Shown here piece by piece: positions 39,746 to 49,078 of a DNA stretch of 60,811 bases. A program made the position numbers and the translations under genes. Source of the DNA: Eubacteriales bacterium. Lineage in GTDB: Bacteria > Bacillota > Clostridia > Lachnospirales > Lachnospiraceae. The DNA lies in contig JAUNHA010000009.1 in assembly GCA_030524135.1 (NCBI GenBank), forward strand, positions 1 through 60,811, in the 5' to 3' direction. The number at the start of each line of letters is the position of its first letter. Position 1 is the stretch's first letter. A model generated the notes under the pieces. That model was not told where the DNA came from, made no database searches, and saw only the letters and a program-made list of their open reading frames with translations.

Positions 39746-42700
39746 ATGAAGAGGTATCCAAGAAGAGCAGCAGCTGCCTTCCTGAGCTTCGCTATGGGCA
39801 TGTCGTCTCTGTCCGGCACCGCATTCGGTGCACCGATGATGATGTCCATCGGAAGGAGCAGCGGAGACAGCGACACCCAGATGGTCTCTGAGAAGGAACG
39901 CGTCTACGTAAGCCGGTATGACGGCTCCGAGCGGTCGCAGGACTTCAATGACAACTGGAGGTTCTATCTGGGAGATGCAGGAAGTGCGGCGGGAGGAACC
40001 AGTTTTGATGATTCTGGCTGGGATAGCGTAACACTACCGCACGATTACAGCATCGAGCAGGAGTATTCCAAAAACATGGAGGCAGAGAGCGCATATCTGC
40101 CCGGCGGAACCGGCTGGTACCGCAAAACATTTACCGTACCGCAGAGTGCGGCGGGCATGCAGACGCGAATCGATTTTGACGGCGTCTACATGAATGCAAC
40201 GGTTTATATCAATGGCAGGGAAGTGGGATCACATCCTTACGGATATTCTCCGTTCTCATTTGATCTGACACAATATCTGAACTACGGCGGAGAAAACGTG
40301 ATCGCGGTCAAGGTCGATCATAAGACGCCGTCAAGCCGCTGGTATTCAGGAAGCGGCATCTACAGGGACGTGAAGCTTACCATGACACCGATGGTGCATG
40401 AAGCGCTGCACGGAACCCGCATCACAACGCCGGACATTGAACAAGGAAACGGTACCGTCCAGGTCAAGACGGAGATCGTGAATGATTCCGGCAATACCCA
40501 GGAAGCAACTGTAACATACAAGATCTATAAGAAGGGCGACAGTGAGAAGACAGCTGTTGCATCGGGCACGGCAGGTGCGGTTACACTTAGTGCAGGCGCC
40601 TCTGAAACCGTAACGGCAGAGCTCAGCGTGGATGCACCGGAGCTTTGGAACATTGATGATCCGAACCTTTATGTTCTGGAAACGAGCGTAACGACCTCTT
40701 CCGGTTCGGATGTGAGCGAAGCGGACTTCGGTTTCCGTTACTTTAAGTTTGATTCAAGCGAAGGATTTTTCCTGAACGGAGAGCCGGTCAAGCTGAAGGG
40801 CGTCTGCATGCACCACGATCAGGGATCCCTTGGCTCCGAGGCATGGACGAGAGCAATCGAGCGTCAGGTGGAGATCCTGAAGCAAATGGGCTGCAATGCG
40901 ATCCGTGTAACGCACAATCCGGCAGCACAGGCGCTGATCGATATCTGTAATGAAAAGGGAATGCTCGTGATCGAGGAGATGTTTGACGGCTGGACCGATG
41001 CCAAGAACGGAAACTCTCACGACTATTCCGAATGGTTCAGTGAAGAGATCGGCGCTTCCAATGCAATCCTTGGAAAAGAATCCGGATCCATGACCTGGGC
41101 GGAGTTTGATCTGAAGGCAGTTATCGCGCGTGATTACAATGCGCCGAGCATCATCTCCTGGTCGCTTGGAAATGAGATTATCGAGGGAACCTCCTCCGGA
41201 GGCGCAGGTTATCCGGAACAGGCGAAAAAGCTGATCACATGGGCACAGGAAATCGATACGACGCGCCCGATCACGACCGGCGATAATAAGATCAAGAGCG
41301 GTAATTCATACATGTGGTCGGTAGCAAATGCGCTGCATGAATCGGGAGGTATTGTCGGTTTTAACTATGCGAATATCGATAAGTACGATACTTACCACAG
41401 CACATATCCGGACTATAAGTTCTACGGCTCAGAGACAGCATCATCGATCAACAGCCGCGGCGTATATAATACCTCGAACTATAGTCAGGAGCTTACCTCC
41501 TATGATGAATCCGCGGTAAGCTGGGGTCATGTTGCGAGCCAGGCATGGTTTGATACGATTCGCAGGGATTTCCTCGCAGGTGAGTTCGTATGGACGGGCT
41601 TTGACTACCTCGGAGAGCCGACGACCTGGAACGGTACGGGAGCCGGTGTAGTAGGAACCTGGCCGTCTCCGAAGAATTCCTTCTTCGGCATTATCGACAC
41701 GGCAGGCTTCCCGAAGGACAGCTACTATCTGTATCAGAGCCTGTGGAACGACGATGTCAATACACTCCACATCCTTCCGGCATGGGAGAATGAGATCGTA
41801 AAGAAGGACAGCTCAGGAAACGTCAATGTCGTAGTATATTCTGACGCACCGACGGTAGAACTTTTCTTCACACCGGCAGGTTCGGAGGAAAGACAGAGCC
41901 TTGGCTCGAAGACGATGACGACGCTTAACAGCCAGGCAGACAGCGGAAAGACCAGTCATTATACTTATCAGATGTATCTTGAGAACGGAAGCGGTTCTGA
42001 TAATCACAAGAACCTCTATCGTACCTGGAGTGTACCGTATGCAGACGGAACGCTGACAGCAGTTGCAACGGATGAGAATGGAAATGAGATTACAGATACT
42101 GACGGCAGAAGTCAGGTAACGACATTTGGAGAGCCTGCACAGCTTGCGATCTCCGCAGACCGCGAAGCGATCGATGCGGACGGCAAGGATCTCGTCTATG
42201 TGACGGTAGATGTGCTGGATGAAAACGGCGAACCGGTAGCAGATGCGGAAAACCGTGTGACCTTCTCGGTAGAGGGCAACGGAAAGCTGCTCAGCGTGGA
42301 TAACGGCCGCTCACAGGATCATGATTCCTATCAGGCGGATAACCGCAGAGCCTTCTCCGGAAAGGTACTTGCGATCGTGCAGTCAACGGACGAAGCGGGA
42401 AGCTTTACCGTGACGGCTTCGGCAGACGGACTTGCGAGTGCTTCTGTAGACGTGGATACGGAAGCGGTTGAGAAGGCACCGGAGACAGAGCAGCAGATCA
42501 CAAGCTATGAGATTTCTAAGAATTACTATGTCAAGGTCGGAAACGCACCGGAGCTTCCGGATACGCTGACCGTATATTATTCGGATGGTGAGAGCGCAGA
42601 GCGTGAAGTGACCTGGGAGAGCGTAAATGACAGCCTCTATGAGCAGGAGGGAAGCTTCCTGATAAAGGGTACGGTAGAAGATACTGCGGTATCCGTCAGC

Positions 42701-45700
42701 ATCAACATGATGGATAATATTGCGGCAGTGCTGAATTATTCGACGACCGTACGCAAGGGCGAGGCTCCGATCCTGCCGCAGTCGAGACAGATCGTATCCG
42801 AGGATGGAGAAGTTCTTAACATCTCGCTGCCGGTAGAGTGGGAAGAGAAAGACGCGTCAGAGTTTGCGGAGGAAGGCATCGTAACTGTAAACGGTACGGT
42901 GACTGCCTTTGGTGAGCCTGTTGCGGTAACGGCATCCGTACGTGTACAGGAAGAGGAAAATACGATCACGGACAATGTTGCAACGAAGGCGAAGGTATCG
43001 CAGAATATACCGAAGGAATATCAGTCTGATACACTCTCTGCAATCAATGACGGAAGCACAGCGAGCACGGAGAGCCAGGACAGTAACTATAATAACCTTT
43101 CCCGTTGGAGCAACTGGAACTGGACTTATAAGGGAAATCAGGATACTGATCCGGCACAGCTTACCTTTACCTATGATACGCAGGAGGTACTCGGACAGGC
43201 AAAGATCTATTTCGTGGAGAATGGAGCGGATCTGAGGCTTCCGGATGCAGGTCAGACGAAGTGGTATATTTCCAATGATATGGAGACCTGGACGGAGCTC
43301 GCGACGGAAGAGACCATCGCTGATGCAACAACGTCACAGTATGTAACCTGCTACACCTATGACTTTGCACCGGTGCAGGCAACCTATCTGAGGATAGAGA
43401 TCCACAACTCAACGACTGCGGATGTGGCATCTGGTAAGAAACCGACCACGGGTATCACGGAGGTTGAGCTCTATCGTTCGGAAGGAAAATTTGTTGCAAA
43501 GAGCGATACGGGTCTTTCCAGACTGGTAGTGAATGGAACGGAAGTAAGCTCTTCGGCACTCAATGAAGGCAGCTATAACACGCCGATGGCGGTCATTGAA
43601 GAAATTGAAGCAGAAGGAAAGAACAATGCAGCGGTAACCATTCTTCCGGAGAAGGATGGCGTAGTCAGGATCCTGACTGAGGCAGAGGACCATTCTGAGC
43701 GGGATACGTTCCTGATCAACCTTGGTGCGGAAAGCGAGCTTGGAGCGGATGATGCATCCATGGATTATCCGTTGGATAAGCTTACAGTATCGGCAAGTAG
43801 TGAAGAGACAGTTGGCGAGCAGGCCGGAATGGCGAGAGCAATTGACGGCGATACGAGTACCTTCTGGCACACCAAGTGGAAAGACATTGCTTCCGATTAT
43901 GTGGACGAGCTCTGGCTTCAGGTAGAACTTGAAGATGATGACACAACGCTTGACGCGGTACGTTATCTACCGAGACAAACTAGCCACAATGGTCGTGTCA
44001 ACGGATATGAAGTAAGTGTCAGCGATGATGGAGAAACCTGGGAAATCGTAGCAACCGGAAACTGGGCAAGTGATACGCAGTGGGTGCTTGCAGAATTTGA
44101 CACACCGGTAAAGGCGAAGTTTGTAAAACTGCATGCGACAAGCACGTACGGAGATACGGCAAATAAGTTTATGTCAGCAGCGGAGTTCCGCGTACGTACG
44201 GGCAGGGAGACGACTGAACTGACAGAGGAAACAGCGACTGTTACGCTCGATCAGGATATTTACGAGCTTGGCGAGGACGGCGCAGCGGTGAAGCCGCAGG
44301 TGACCGTAGAACTGAAAGACGGCACGAAGCTGAGATATGGCATTGACTATACGCTTAGCTATGAAAACAATGATGAACCGGGTATTGCGACAGTTACCGT
44401 GAAGGGTATCGTCAACTATTCCGGTAAGATCACTGTAGAGTATAAGATCATCAGCGACAAGACGCAGGAGATCACAGTCGAAGGCGGAACGATCACAAAG
44501 ATCGACGGCGAAGCAGCTGAAGGTGAAAGCACGGCATCTGTAGAAAGCGGAAGAGAGCTTACGGTAACGGCAGAGGCAGCGGAAGGCAGGGTATTTGACC
44601 ACTGGCGTGCAGTTCCGGCAAATCTTCTGACAGAGGCGCAGACCACTGAAGAAGAAGTAAGCTTCATCGTACCGCAGAGCCGTGTACGTCTCGTAGCGGT
44701 TACCCGCGGAGAAGATGAAGAAAAGCTTCAGGAAGAGGCTTATTCGACGGCATCTCCGGCAGACTGGTTTGCTTATGCGGATGAAGCGGAAATGGCTGAA
44801 CTGCTGGAGGCAGCGCTGGATGATGACGACCGCTTTGCACTCAGCAAAGGCGGAACCGTAAGTCTTACAACGCAAATCAGCAGAACGGCAACTGCACCGT
44901 CAAAGCAGAAGGTATTTGCAAACTACATTGCAAACGCGGCAACCCCGTCTGATGCTAAGCGTGAAAACAGCGATGCGGATGACGAGCTTACGGCAACACC
45001 GTCTGCAGCAGCAAGACTGCGCCGTGCAGCACGTACAGCGTCAAATTCTGAGGCAGAGCGTGAGACAGAGACAGAAGGCATTAACTACAAGAGCCTGATG
45101 AGCGCAGCGCCGGCTCCGATGACTGCAGTAAAGGAAGAGCTCGGCATTGCAGAGGACAAGGAGCTTGCAAAGCAGATCAAGCTTGCATTCTGGGTTAGTA
45201 CGGAGACAGAAAAGACAACAAAATATAGTGGTAATACGAAAACTGTGAATCTGACGGATAAGAATCTCCCGACATATACGGTTACGATGGAGCTTCCGGA
45301 AAAGAACAGAGACATGGAGCATTACGGCGTCTACGCATATATGGTTGAAGAGGAAGACATTACCATTTCGACCGTAGCATGTGAGGTTGAGGGAGACCTG
45401 CTGAAATTTGAGGCATCTCCGGAAGGGCTGTATGCAGTAACCTATACGCAGTGCTATGACGTTATCTTTGAGGACTGGGACGGCACGGTGATTTCAAAGC
45501 AGCGTGTTCCGTACGGCATGGCAGCAGAAGCGCCGGAGGATCCGGTACGCGAAGGCTATGTATTTACCGGATGGAACAAGGACTTTGATGAGATCACGGC
45601 AAATCTGACTGTCAGGGCACAGTATGAGAAGGCAGAGGAAGAGAAGACAGCGGATAAGACAAAGCTGCAGTCGAAGATCAGAGAAGTAACAACGAAGCTT

Positions 45701-46306
45701 GAGACGCTCAAGGAAGAGGATTATACGGAAGAAAGCTGGCAGACGCTGATGGATGCGCTGACGGATGCGGAAGCGGTTGTTGAAGATGAGAACGCAACGC
45801 AGAAGGAAGTGAATAATGCGCTCAGCAGTCTTGCAAAGGCCCTCAGCGGACTTAAGAAAAATCCGGAAGAGGAAAAGCCAGGCAAACCGCACAGCAGCGG
45901 CGGAAGCTCCGGCGGCGGATCGAGCACGATGAGAAGAGCAGTACCTGAGTATTACACCAGCGGAAACTGGAGTGAAGGTGAAACAGGCTGGACTTTCCGC
46001 CTGACAGATGGTACGGCAGCGGTTTCCAGATGGATCTATACGAACTGGAACCGCGAGTACGGCTGGTATTTCTTCGACGAGAACGGGCTGATGAAGACCG
46101 GATGGATCGAGCTTGACGGAGAGACCTATTATCTCAATCCAGAGAGCGAGGGCATCCGCGGCAGAATGATAACCGGATGGAAGCAGATCGAAGGCAAGTG
46201 GTATTACTTCAGCGATGTTTCTGACGGAAAGCGCGGAAGAATGCTGAAAGGCACAGAGACCCCGGACGGATATCAGGTAGGTGCAGACGGAGTCTGGGTT
46301 CAGTAA
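39746..46306 (+). CDS. Giant secreted multidomain GH2 beta-galactosidase with cell-wall-binding repeats
   Basis: A 2186-residue exported enzyme. Signal peptide 1-30 (ends SGTAFGAP). GH2 sugar-binding domain about 65-200, Ig-like domain about 216-332, TIM barrel about 332-672 with acid/base Glu477 (WSLGNEI) and nucleophile Glu613 (GEFVWTG), then DUF4982-like and Ig-like domains to about 1070. Discoidin (F5/8C)-type modules at about 1075-1240 and 1342-1485 flank a beta-sandwich with GLSRLVVNGTEVSS. After further Ig-like modules come an InlB-type repeat (about 1904-1965), a FIVAR helical domain (about 1967-2042), a Ser/Gly linker and aromatic cell-wall-binding repeats (WYYF, YYLN) to the end. 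No LPXTG is present. The start at 39746 follows GGAGGGG. It resembles BgaA-type enzymes that trim host or dietary glycans. Confidence 0.92.
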   Translation: MKRYPRRAAAAFLSFAMGMSSLSGTAFGAPMMMSIGRSSGDSDTQMVSEKERVYVSRYDGSERSQDFNDNWRFYLGDAGSAAGGTSFDDSGWDSVTLPHDYSIEQEYSKNMEAESAYLPGGTGWYRKTFTVPQSAAGMQTRIDFDGVYMNATVYINGREVGSHPYGYSPFSFDLTQYLNYGGENVIAVKVDHKTPSSRWYSGSGIYRDVKLTMTPMVHEALHGTRITTPDIEQGNGTVQVKTEIVNDSGNTQEATVTYKIYKKGDSEKTAVASGTAGAVTLSAGASETVTAELSVDAPELWNIDDPNLYVLETSVTTSSGSDVSEADFGFRYFKFDSSEGFFLNGEPVKLKGVCMHHDQGSLGSEAWTRAIERQVEILKQMGCNAIRVTHNPAAQALIDICNEKGMLVIEEMFDGWTDAKNGNSHDYSEWFSEEIGASNAILGKESGSMTWAEFDLKAVIARDYNAPSIISWSLGNEIIEGTSSGGAGYPEQAKKLITWAQEIDTTRPITTGDNKIKSGNSYMWSVANALHESGGIVGFNYANIDKYDTYHSTYPDYKFYGSETASSINSRGVYNTSNYSQELTSYDESAVSWGHVASQAWFDTIRRDFLAGEFVWTGFDYLGEPTTWNGTGAGVVGTWPSPKNSFFGIIDTAGFPKDSYYLYQSLWNDDVNTLHILPAWENEIVKKDSSGNVNVVVYSDAPTVELFFTPAGSEERQSLGSKTMTTLNSQADSGKTSHYTYQMYLENGSGSDNHKNLYRTWSVPYADGTLTAVATDENGNEITDTDGRSQVTTFGEPAQLAISADREAIDADGKDLVYVTVDVLDENGEPVADAENRVTFSVEGNGKLLSVDNGRSQDHDSYQADNRRAFSGKVLAIVQSTDEAGSFTVTASADGLASASVDVDTEAVEKAPETEQQITSYEISKNYYVKVGNAPELPDTLTVYYSDGESAEREVTWESVNDSLYEQEGSFLIKGTVEDTAVSVSINMMDNIAAVLNYSTTVRKGEAPILPQSRQIVSEDGEVLNISLPVEWEEKDASEFAEEGIVTVNGTVTAFGEPVAVTASVRVQEEENTITDNVATKAKVSQNIPKEYQSDTLSAINDGSTASTESQDSNYNNLSRWSNWNWTYKGNQDTDPAQLTFTYDTQEVLGQAKIYFVENGADLRLPDAGQTKWYISNDMETWTELATEETIADATTSQYVTCYTYDFAPVQATYLRIEIHNSTTADVASGKKPTTGITEVELYRSEGKFVAKSDTGLSRLVVNGTEVSSSALNEGSYNTPMAVIEEIEAEGKNNAAVTILPEKDGVVRILTEAEDHSERDTFLINLGAESELGADDASMDYPLDKLTVSASSEETVGEQAGMARAIDGDTSTFWHTKWKDIASDYVDELWLQVELEDDDTTLDAVRYLPRQTSHNGRVNGYEVSVSDDGETWEIVATGNWASDTQWVLAEFDTPVKAKFVKLHATSTYGDTANKFMSAAEFRVRTGRETTELTEETATVTLDQDIYELGEDGAAVKPQVTVELKDGTKLRYGIDYTLSYENNDEPGIATVTVKGIVNYSGKITVEYKIISDKTQEITVEGGTITKIDGEAAEGESTASVESGRELTVTAEAAEGRVFDHWRAVPANLLTEAQTTEEEVSFIVPQSRVRLVAVTRGEDEEKLQEEAYSTASPADWFAYADEAEMAELLEAALDDDDRFALSKGGTVSLTTQISRTATAPSKQKVFANYIANAATPSDAKRENSDADDELTATPSAAARLRRAARTASNSEAERETETEGINYKSLMSAAPAPMTAVKEELGIAEDKELAKQIKLAFWVSTETEKTTKYSGNTKTVNLTDKNLPTYTVTMELPEKNRDMEHYGVYAYMVEEEDITISTVACEVEGDLLKFEASPEGLYAVTYTQCYDVIFEDWDGTVISKQRVPYGMAAEAPEDPVREGYVFTGWNKDFDEITANLTVRAQYEKAEEEKTADKTKLQSKIREVTTKLETLKEEDYTEESWQTLMDALTDAEAVVEDENATQKEVNNALSSLAKALSGLKKNPEEEKPGKPHSSGGSSGGGSSTMRRAVPEYYTSGNWSEGETGWTFRLTDGTAAVSRWIYTNWNREYGWYFFDENGLMKTGWIELDGETYYLNPESEGIRGRMITGWKQIEGKWYYFSDVSDGKRGRMLKGTETPDGYQVGADGVWVQ

Positions 46307-46339
46307 GCTGCAGACTTCAGAAGCGTGTAAAGGGGGAAA

Positions 46340-46463
46340 CGGGCATTCGAACGTTTGCCCGAAGGAAAAAATACTATATTGAATAAACGGCGGGGAAGAA
46401 ATTCCCTGCCGGGCAGAAAAGGCTGCCGCGAATCCGTGATAAGCGGATTTTGCGGCGGCCTTT
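46340..46463 (+). terminator. Terminator region after the giant GH2 gene
   Basis: A small hairpin CGGGCA/TGCCCG (46340-46361) is followed by a long stem, GGCTGCCGCGAATCCG against CGGATTTTGCGGCGGCC (46421-46460), running into TTTT. The remainder of the gap up to 46572 holds only a possible TATAAT-like box (near 46502) and the ribosome site of the next gene. Confidence 0.8.
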
Positions 46464-46572
46464 TGCCGCAATCGAAAGGCTTCGCATTATTCTGCTATAT
46501 CTGTTATAATGGAGCCATCAAAAACTCAATCCGTAAAACAAGATCAGGCGATAATTGATGGGAAGATATACA

Positions 46573-47601
46573 ATGGCTGAAAAGAAAAATAACAAACTGC
46601 AAATCCGAAATAGCACGGTGGATTTTCTTGTATTTACAAAAGACGCTCATGAGGACAGTATTGAAGTCCGTGTGCAGGATCACGATGTATGGCTGACACA
46701 AAAGGCAATCGGTCAGCTTTTTGATGTGGACAGAAGCGTTGTTACAAAGCACCTTAAAAATATATACGAAAGCGGCGAATTGTCAGAAGATTCAACTTGT
46801 GCAAATTTTGCACAAGTTGCGGATAACGGAAAAACCTATCGATACAAATTCTATTCGTTGTCTACTATTATCGCCGTCGGTTACCGCGTCAACTCTGGAA
46901 GGGCAACACAATTCCGGCAATGGGCAACAAAGGTGTTGGATACCTTTGTTAAGCAGGGATATGTTTTAGATAAAAGCAGGCTTATCAATGGTCAGATCTT
47001 CGACGAGGATTATTTTGACCATCTGATTTACGAAATACAGGAAATTCGGGCTAGTGAGCGGCGCTTTTACCAGAAAATCACGGACATTTATGCCACTGCT
47101 GTAGATTACTCTGTTGACAGCCAGATTACGAAAGATTTTTTTGCGACGGTACAGAATAAGATGCATTATGCCGTTCACGGAAATACCGCAGCTGAGGTTA
47201 TTGTCGCAAGGGCAGACCACACAAAGGAACATATGGGATTGACTTCATGGCGCAACGCTCCAAATGGAAAGATTGTGAAAGCCGATGTTTCTATCGCAAA
47301 AAACTACTTGTCCGTTGATGAGATGCAGGAACTAAACGAGATTGTTACGATGTATCTGGACTATGCTACAAGGCAGGCAAGACGGCATATTCCCATGACA
47401 ATGGTGGATTGGGCTTCTAAGCTGGATGCGTTTTTGCAATTCAACGATGCGGAAGTTTTGCAGGACAAGGGAAAGGTTACTGCGACAATTGCCAAAGTTT
47501 TTGCAGAAAGTGAATTTGAACAATACCGGCTTATCCAAGACCGATTGTATCAGAGTGATTTTGATCGTTTAGTTGCTGACACACAATTAAGTCAAAAATA
47601 A
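46573..47601 (+). CDS. rhuM: RhuM family protein
   Basis: A 342-residue soluble protein of the RhuM family (first named from a Salmonella pathogenicity island). Family blocks are EVRVQDHDVWLTQKAIGQLF with a helix-turn-helix-like DVDRSVVTKHLKNIYESGEL at about residues 50-70, the CANFAQVADNGKTYRYKFYSL region, and QFRQWATKVLDTFVKQGY. The middle (about 155-260) includes a Fic/KilA-N-associated-looking region with HGNTAAEVI. The function is unknown; homologues often sit in mobile or defence islands. The start at 46573 has GGGAAG upstream. Base composition is more AT-rich than the neighbours, suggesting acquisition. It contains a perfect 27-base palindrome at 46793-46819. Confidence 0.85.
   Translation: MAEKKNNKLQIRNSTVDFLVFTKDAHEDSIEVRVQDHDVWLTQKAIGQLFDVDRSVVTKHLKNIYESGELSEDSTCANFAQVADNGKTYRYKFYSLSTIIAVGYRVNSGRATQFRQWATKVLDTFVKQGYVLDKSRLINGQIFDEDYFDHLIYEIQEIRASERRFYQKITDIYATAVDYSVDSQITKDFFATVQNKMHYAVHGNTAAEVIVARADHTKEHMGLTSWRNAPNGKIVKADVSIAKNYLSVDEMQELNEIVTMYLDYATRQARRHIPMTMVDWASKLDAFLQFNDAEVLQDKGKVTATIAKVFAESEFEQYRLIQDRLYQSDFDRLVADTQLSQK
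46793..46819. repeat. Perfect 27-base palindrome inside rhuM
   Basis: CAACTTGTGCAAA (46793-46805), central T, TTTGCACAAGTTG (46807-46819). The arms are exact complements and lie within the codons for STCANFAQVA. Confidence 0.9.
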
Positions 47602-47613
47602 GATTTTAGGACA

Positions 47614-47638
47614 GTTGAATTTCAACATAAAGTTTATA
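47614..47638. promoter_or_regulatory. Palindrome GTTGAATTTCAAC plus GTTTATA element (copy 2)
   Basis: A perfect 13-base palindrome (47614-47626) followed after 5 bases by GTTTATA, the same layout as at 39582. It lies 70 bases upstream of the second MATE gene. Confidence 0.5.
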
Positions 47639-47696
47639 CGAGGTAAAAAGAGAAGTGCAGGCAGTGGGGAAGAGCAGGGAACGCAAGGAACGGAAT

Positions 47697-49037
47697 ATGA
47701 CGGAGGGATGCATCTGGAAGCATATCCTCTTTTTTTCGCTTCCGCTGATGATCGGCAATTTGTTTCAGCAGCTGTATAATACGGTGGACACCATCGTGGT
47801 GGGCAATTATGTGGGAAAGGAAGCGCTCGCGGCAGTCGGATCTGTAGACAGCATTATTTTTATGTTTATCGGATTGTTTTCGGGGCTTGCGACCGGTGCC
47901 GGCGTGGTCATCTCGCAATATTACGGCGCAAAAGACGAGAAGAATGTGTCAGAGGCGGTACACACGACGATTGCATTGACGATCGTTATGAGCATTGGCA
48001 CGACTATTCTGTCGCTGCTTCTCGTTCCATTTCTTTTAAATCTGATGAATACGCCGGATGATGTGTATGATCTGTCGGCCACTTATCTGCGCATTTATTT
48101 TTCCGGCATGGCGGGGCTTCTTTTTTACAACATGGGATCCGGTATCATGCGCGCGGTAGGGGATTCCAGGAGACCGCTGTATTTTCTGATCTTCTCCGCA
48201 CTGACGAACATTGTGCTGGATCTTCTGTTTGTGATGAAATATCAAATGGGCGTTGCAGGCGTTGGATATGCGACGATTATTTCGCAGGGGCTTTCAGCTG
48301 TTCTGATCCTGATCGTACTGTGCAGGGAAACGCACTGTTATAGGGTAGTACCGCGGAAGATCCGGATGAACCGTTCCATGCTGGAACGCATCATCAATAT
48401 CGGATTTCCAGCTGCCTTTCAGATGGCTGTCACTTCATTTTCAAACGTCTTTGTACATTCGTACATCAACAGCTTCGGATCGGCTGCCATGGCGGGCTGG
48501 TCCTCCTACGGCAAGGTGGATAAATTCTGTCTTTTGCCGATCCAGAGTCTTGCGCTCGGCGTGACGACCTTCACCGGACAGAACGTCGGAGCGGGACGGC
48601 TCGACCGCGTGCGCCGCGGAACGAAGACCGGGCTCATGATGTCGATTGCGGTATCGATATGCATCATTATTCCGGTGTGGATCTTTGCAGGGACCACGAT
48701 ACGGCTGTTCAGCAGCAGCGAGGACGTGCTTTCTTACGGAACCTTGTTTGTGCGGCTGATGATGCCATTTTATGTATCACTCTGCATCAATCAGATTTTT
48801 GCGGGAACGCTGCGCGGCGTAGGAAATACAAAGGCGCCTATGCTGATCATGATGGGAAGCTTCATCGTGTTCCGGCAGATCTATCTCTTTATTATTTCAC
48901 GGCTGTCAGATTCCATTATACCGATCGCACTTGGATATCCGTTTGGATGGATCCTGTGCAGTGCATGCCTCGTGTTCTATTACAGGAGGACGAAGCTGAC
49001 GCGGTATGCGGTGACGGGATCGGAAGAGACAGGGTAA
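47697..49037 (+). CDS. MATE family efflux transporter (second copy)
   Basis: A 446-residue twelve-helix exporter. It opens with LFFSLPLMIGNLFQQLYNTVDTIVVGNYVG, has GDSRRPLYFLIFSALTNIVLDLLFV between helices, and the second-half motif TGQNVGAGRLDRVRRG. It belongs to a different MATE branch from the 38219 gene, so the two are not recent duplicates. The start at 47697 follows AAGGAACGG; a GTG at 47655 would add a charged stretch that is not typical. Confidence 0.92.
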   Translation: MTEGCIWKHILFFSLPLMIGNLFQQLYNTVDTIVVGNYVGKEALAAVGSVDSIIFMFIGLFSGLATGAGVVISQYYGAKDEKNVSEAVHTTIALTIVMSIGTTILSLLLVPFLLNLMNTPDDVYDLSATYLRIYFSGMAGLLFYNMGSGIMRAVGDSRRPLYFLIFSALTNIVLDLLFVMKYQMGVAGVGYATIISQGLSAVLILIVLCRETHCYRVVPRKIRMNRSMLERIINIGFPAAFQMAVTSFSNVFVHSYINSFGSAAMAGWSSYGKVDKFCLLPIQSLALGVTTFTGQNVGAGRLDRVRRGTKTGLMMSIAVSICIIIPVWIFAGTTIRLFSSSEDVLSYGTLFVRLMMPFYVSLCINQIFAGTLRGVGNTKAPMLIMMGSFIVFRQIYLFIISRLSDSIIPIALGYPFGWILCSACLVFYYRRTKLTRYAVTGSEETG

Positions 49038-49078
49038 TCATAGAAAAGGGTAATAAGATTGTTTAAGAGGATTGGTGA

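Noticed and set aside
45494-46471. A 325-codon minus-strand frame over the end of the giant GH2 gene
   Set aside because: It is antisense to the FIVAR and wall-binding region and shows low-complexity Arg/Leu/Cys content without motifs.
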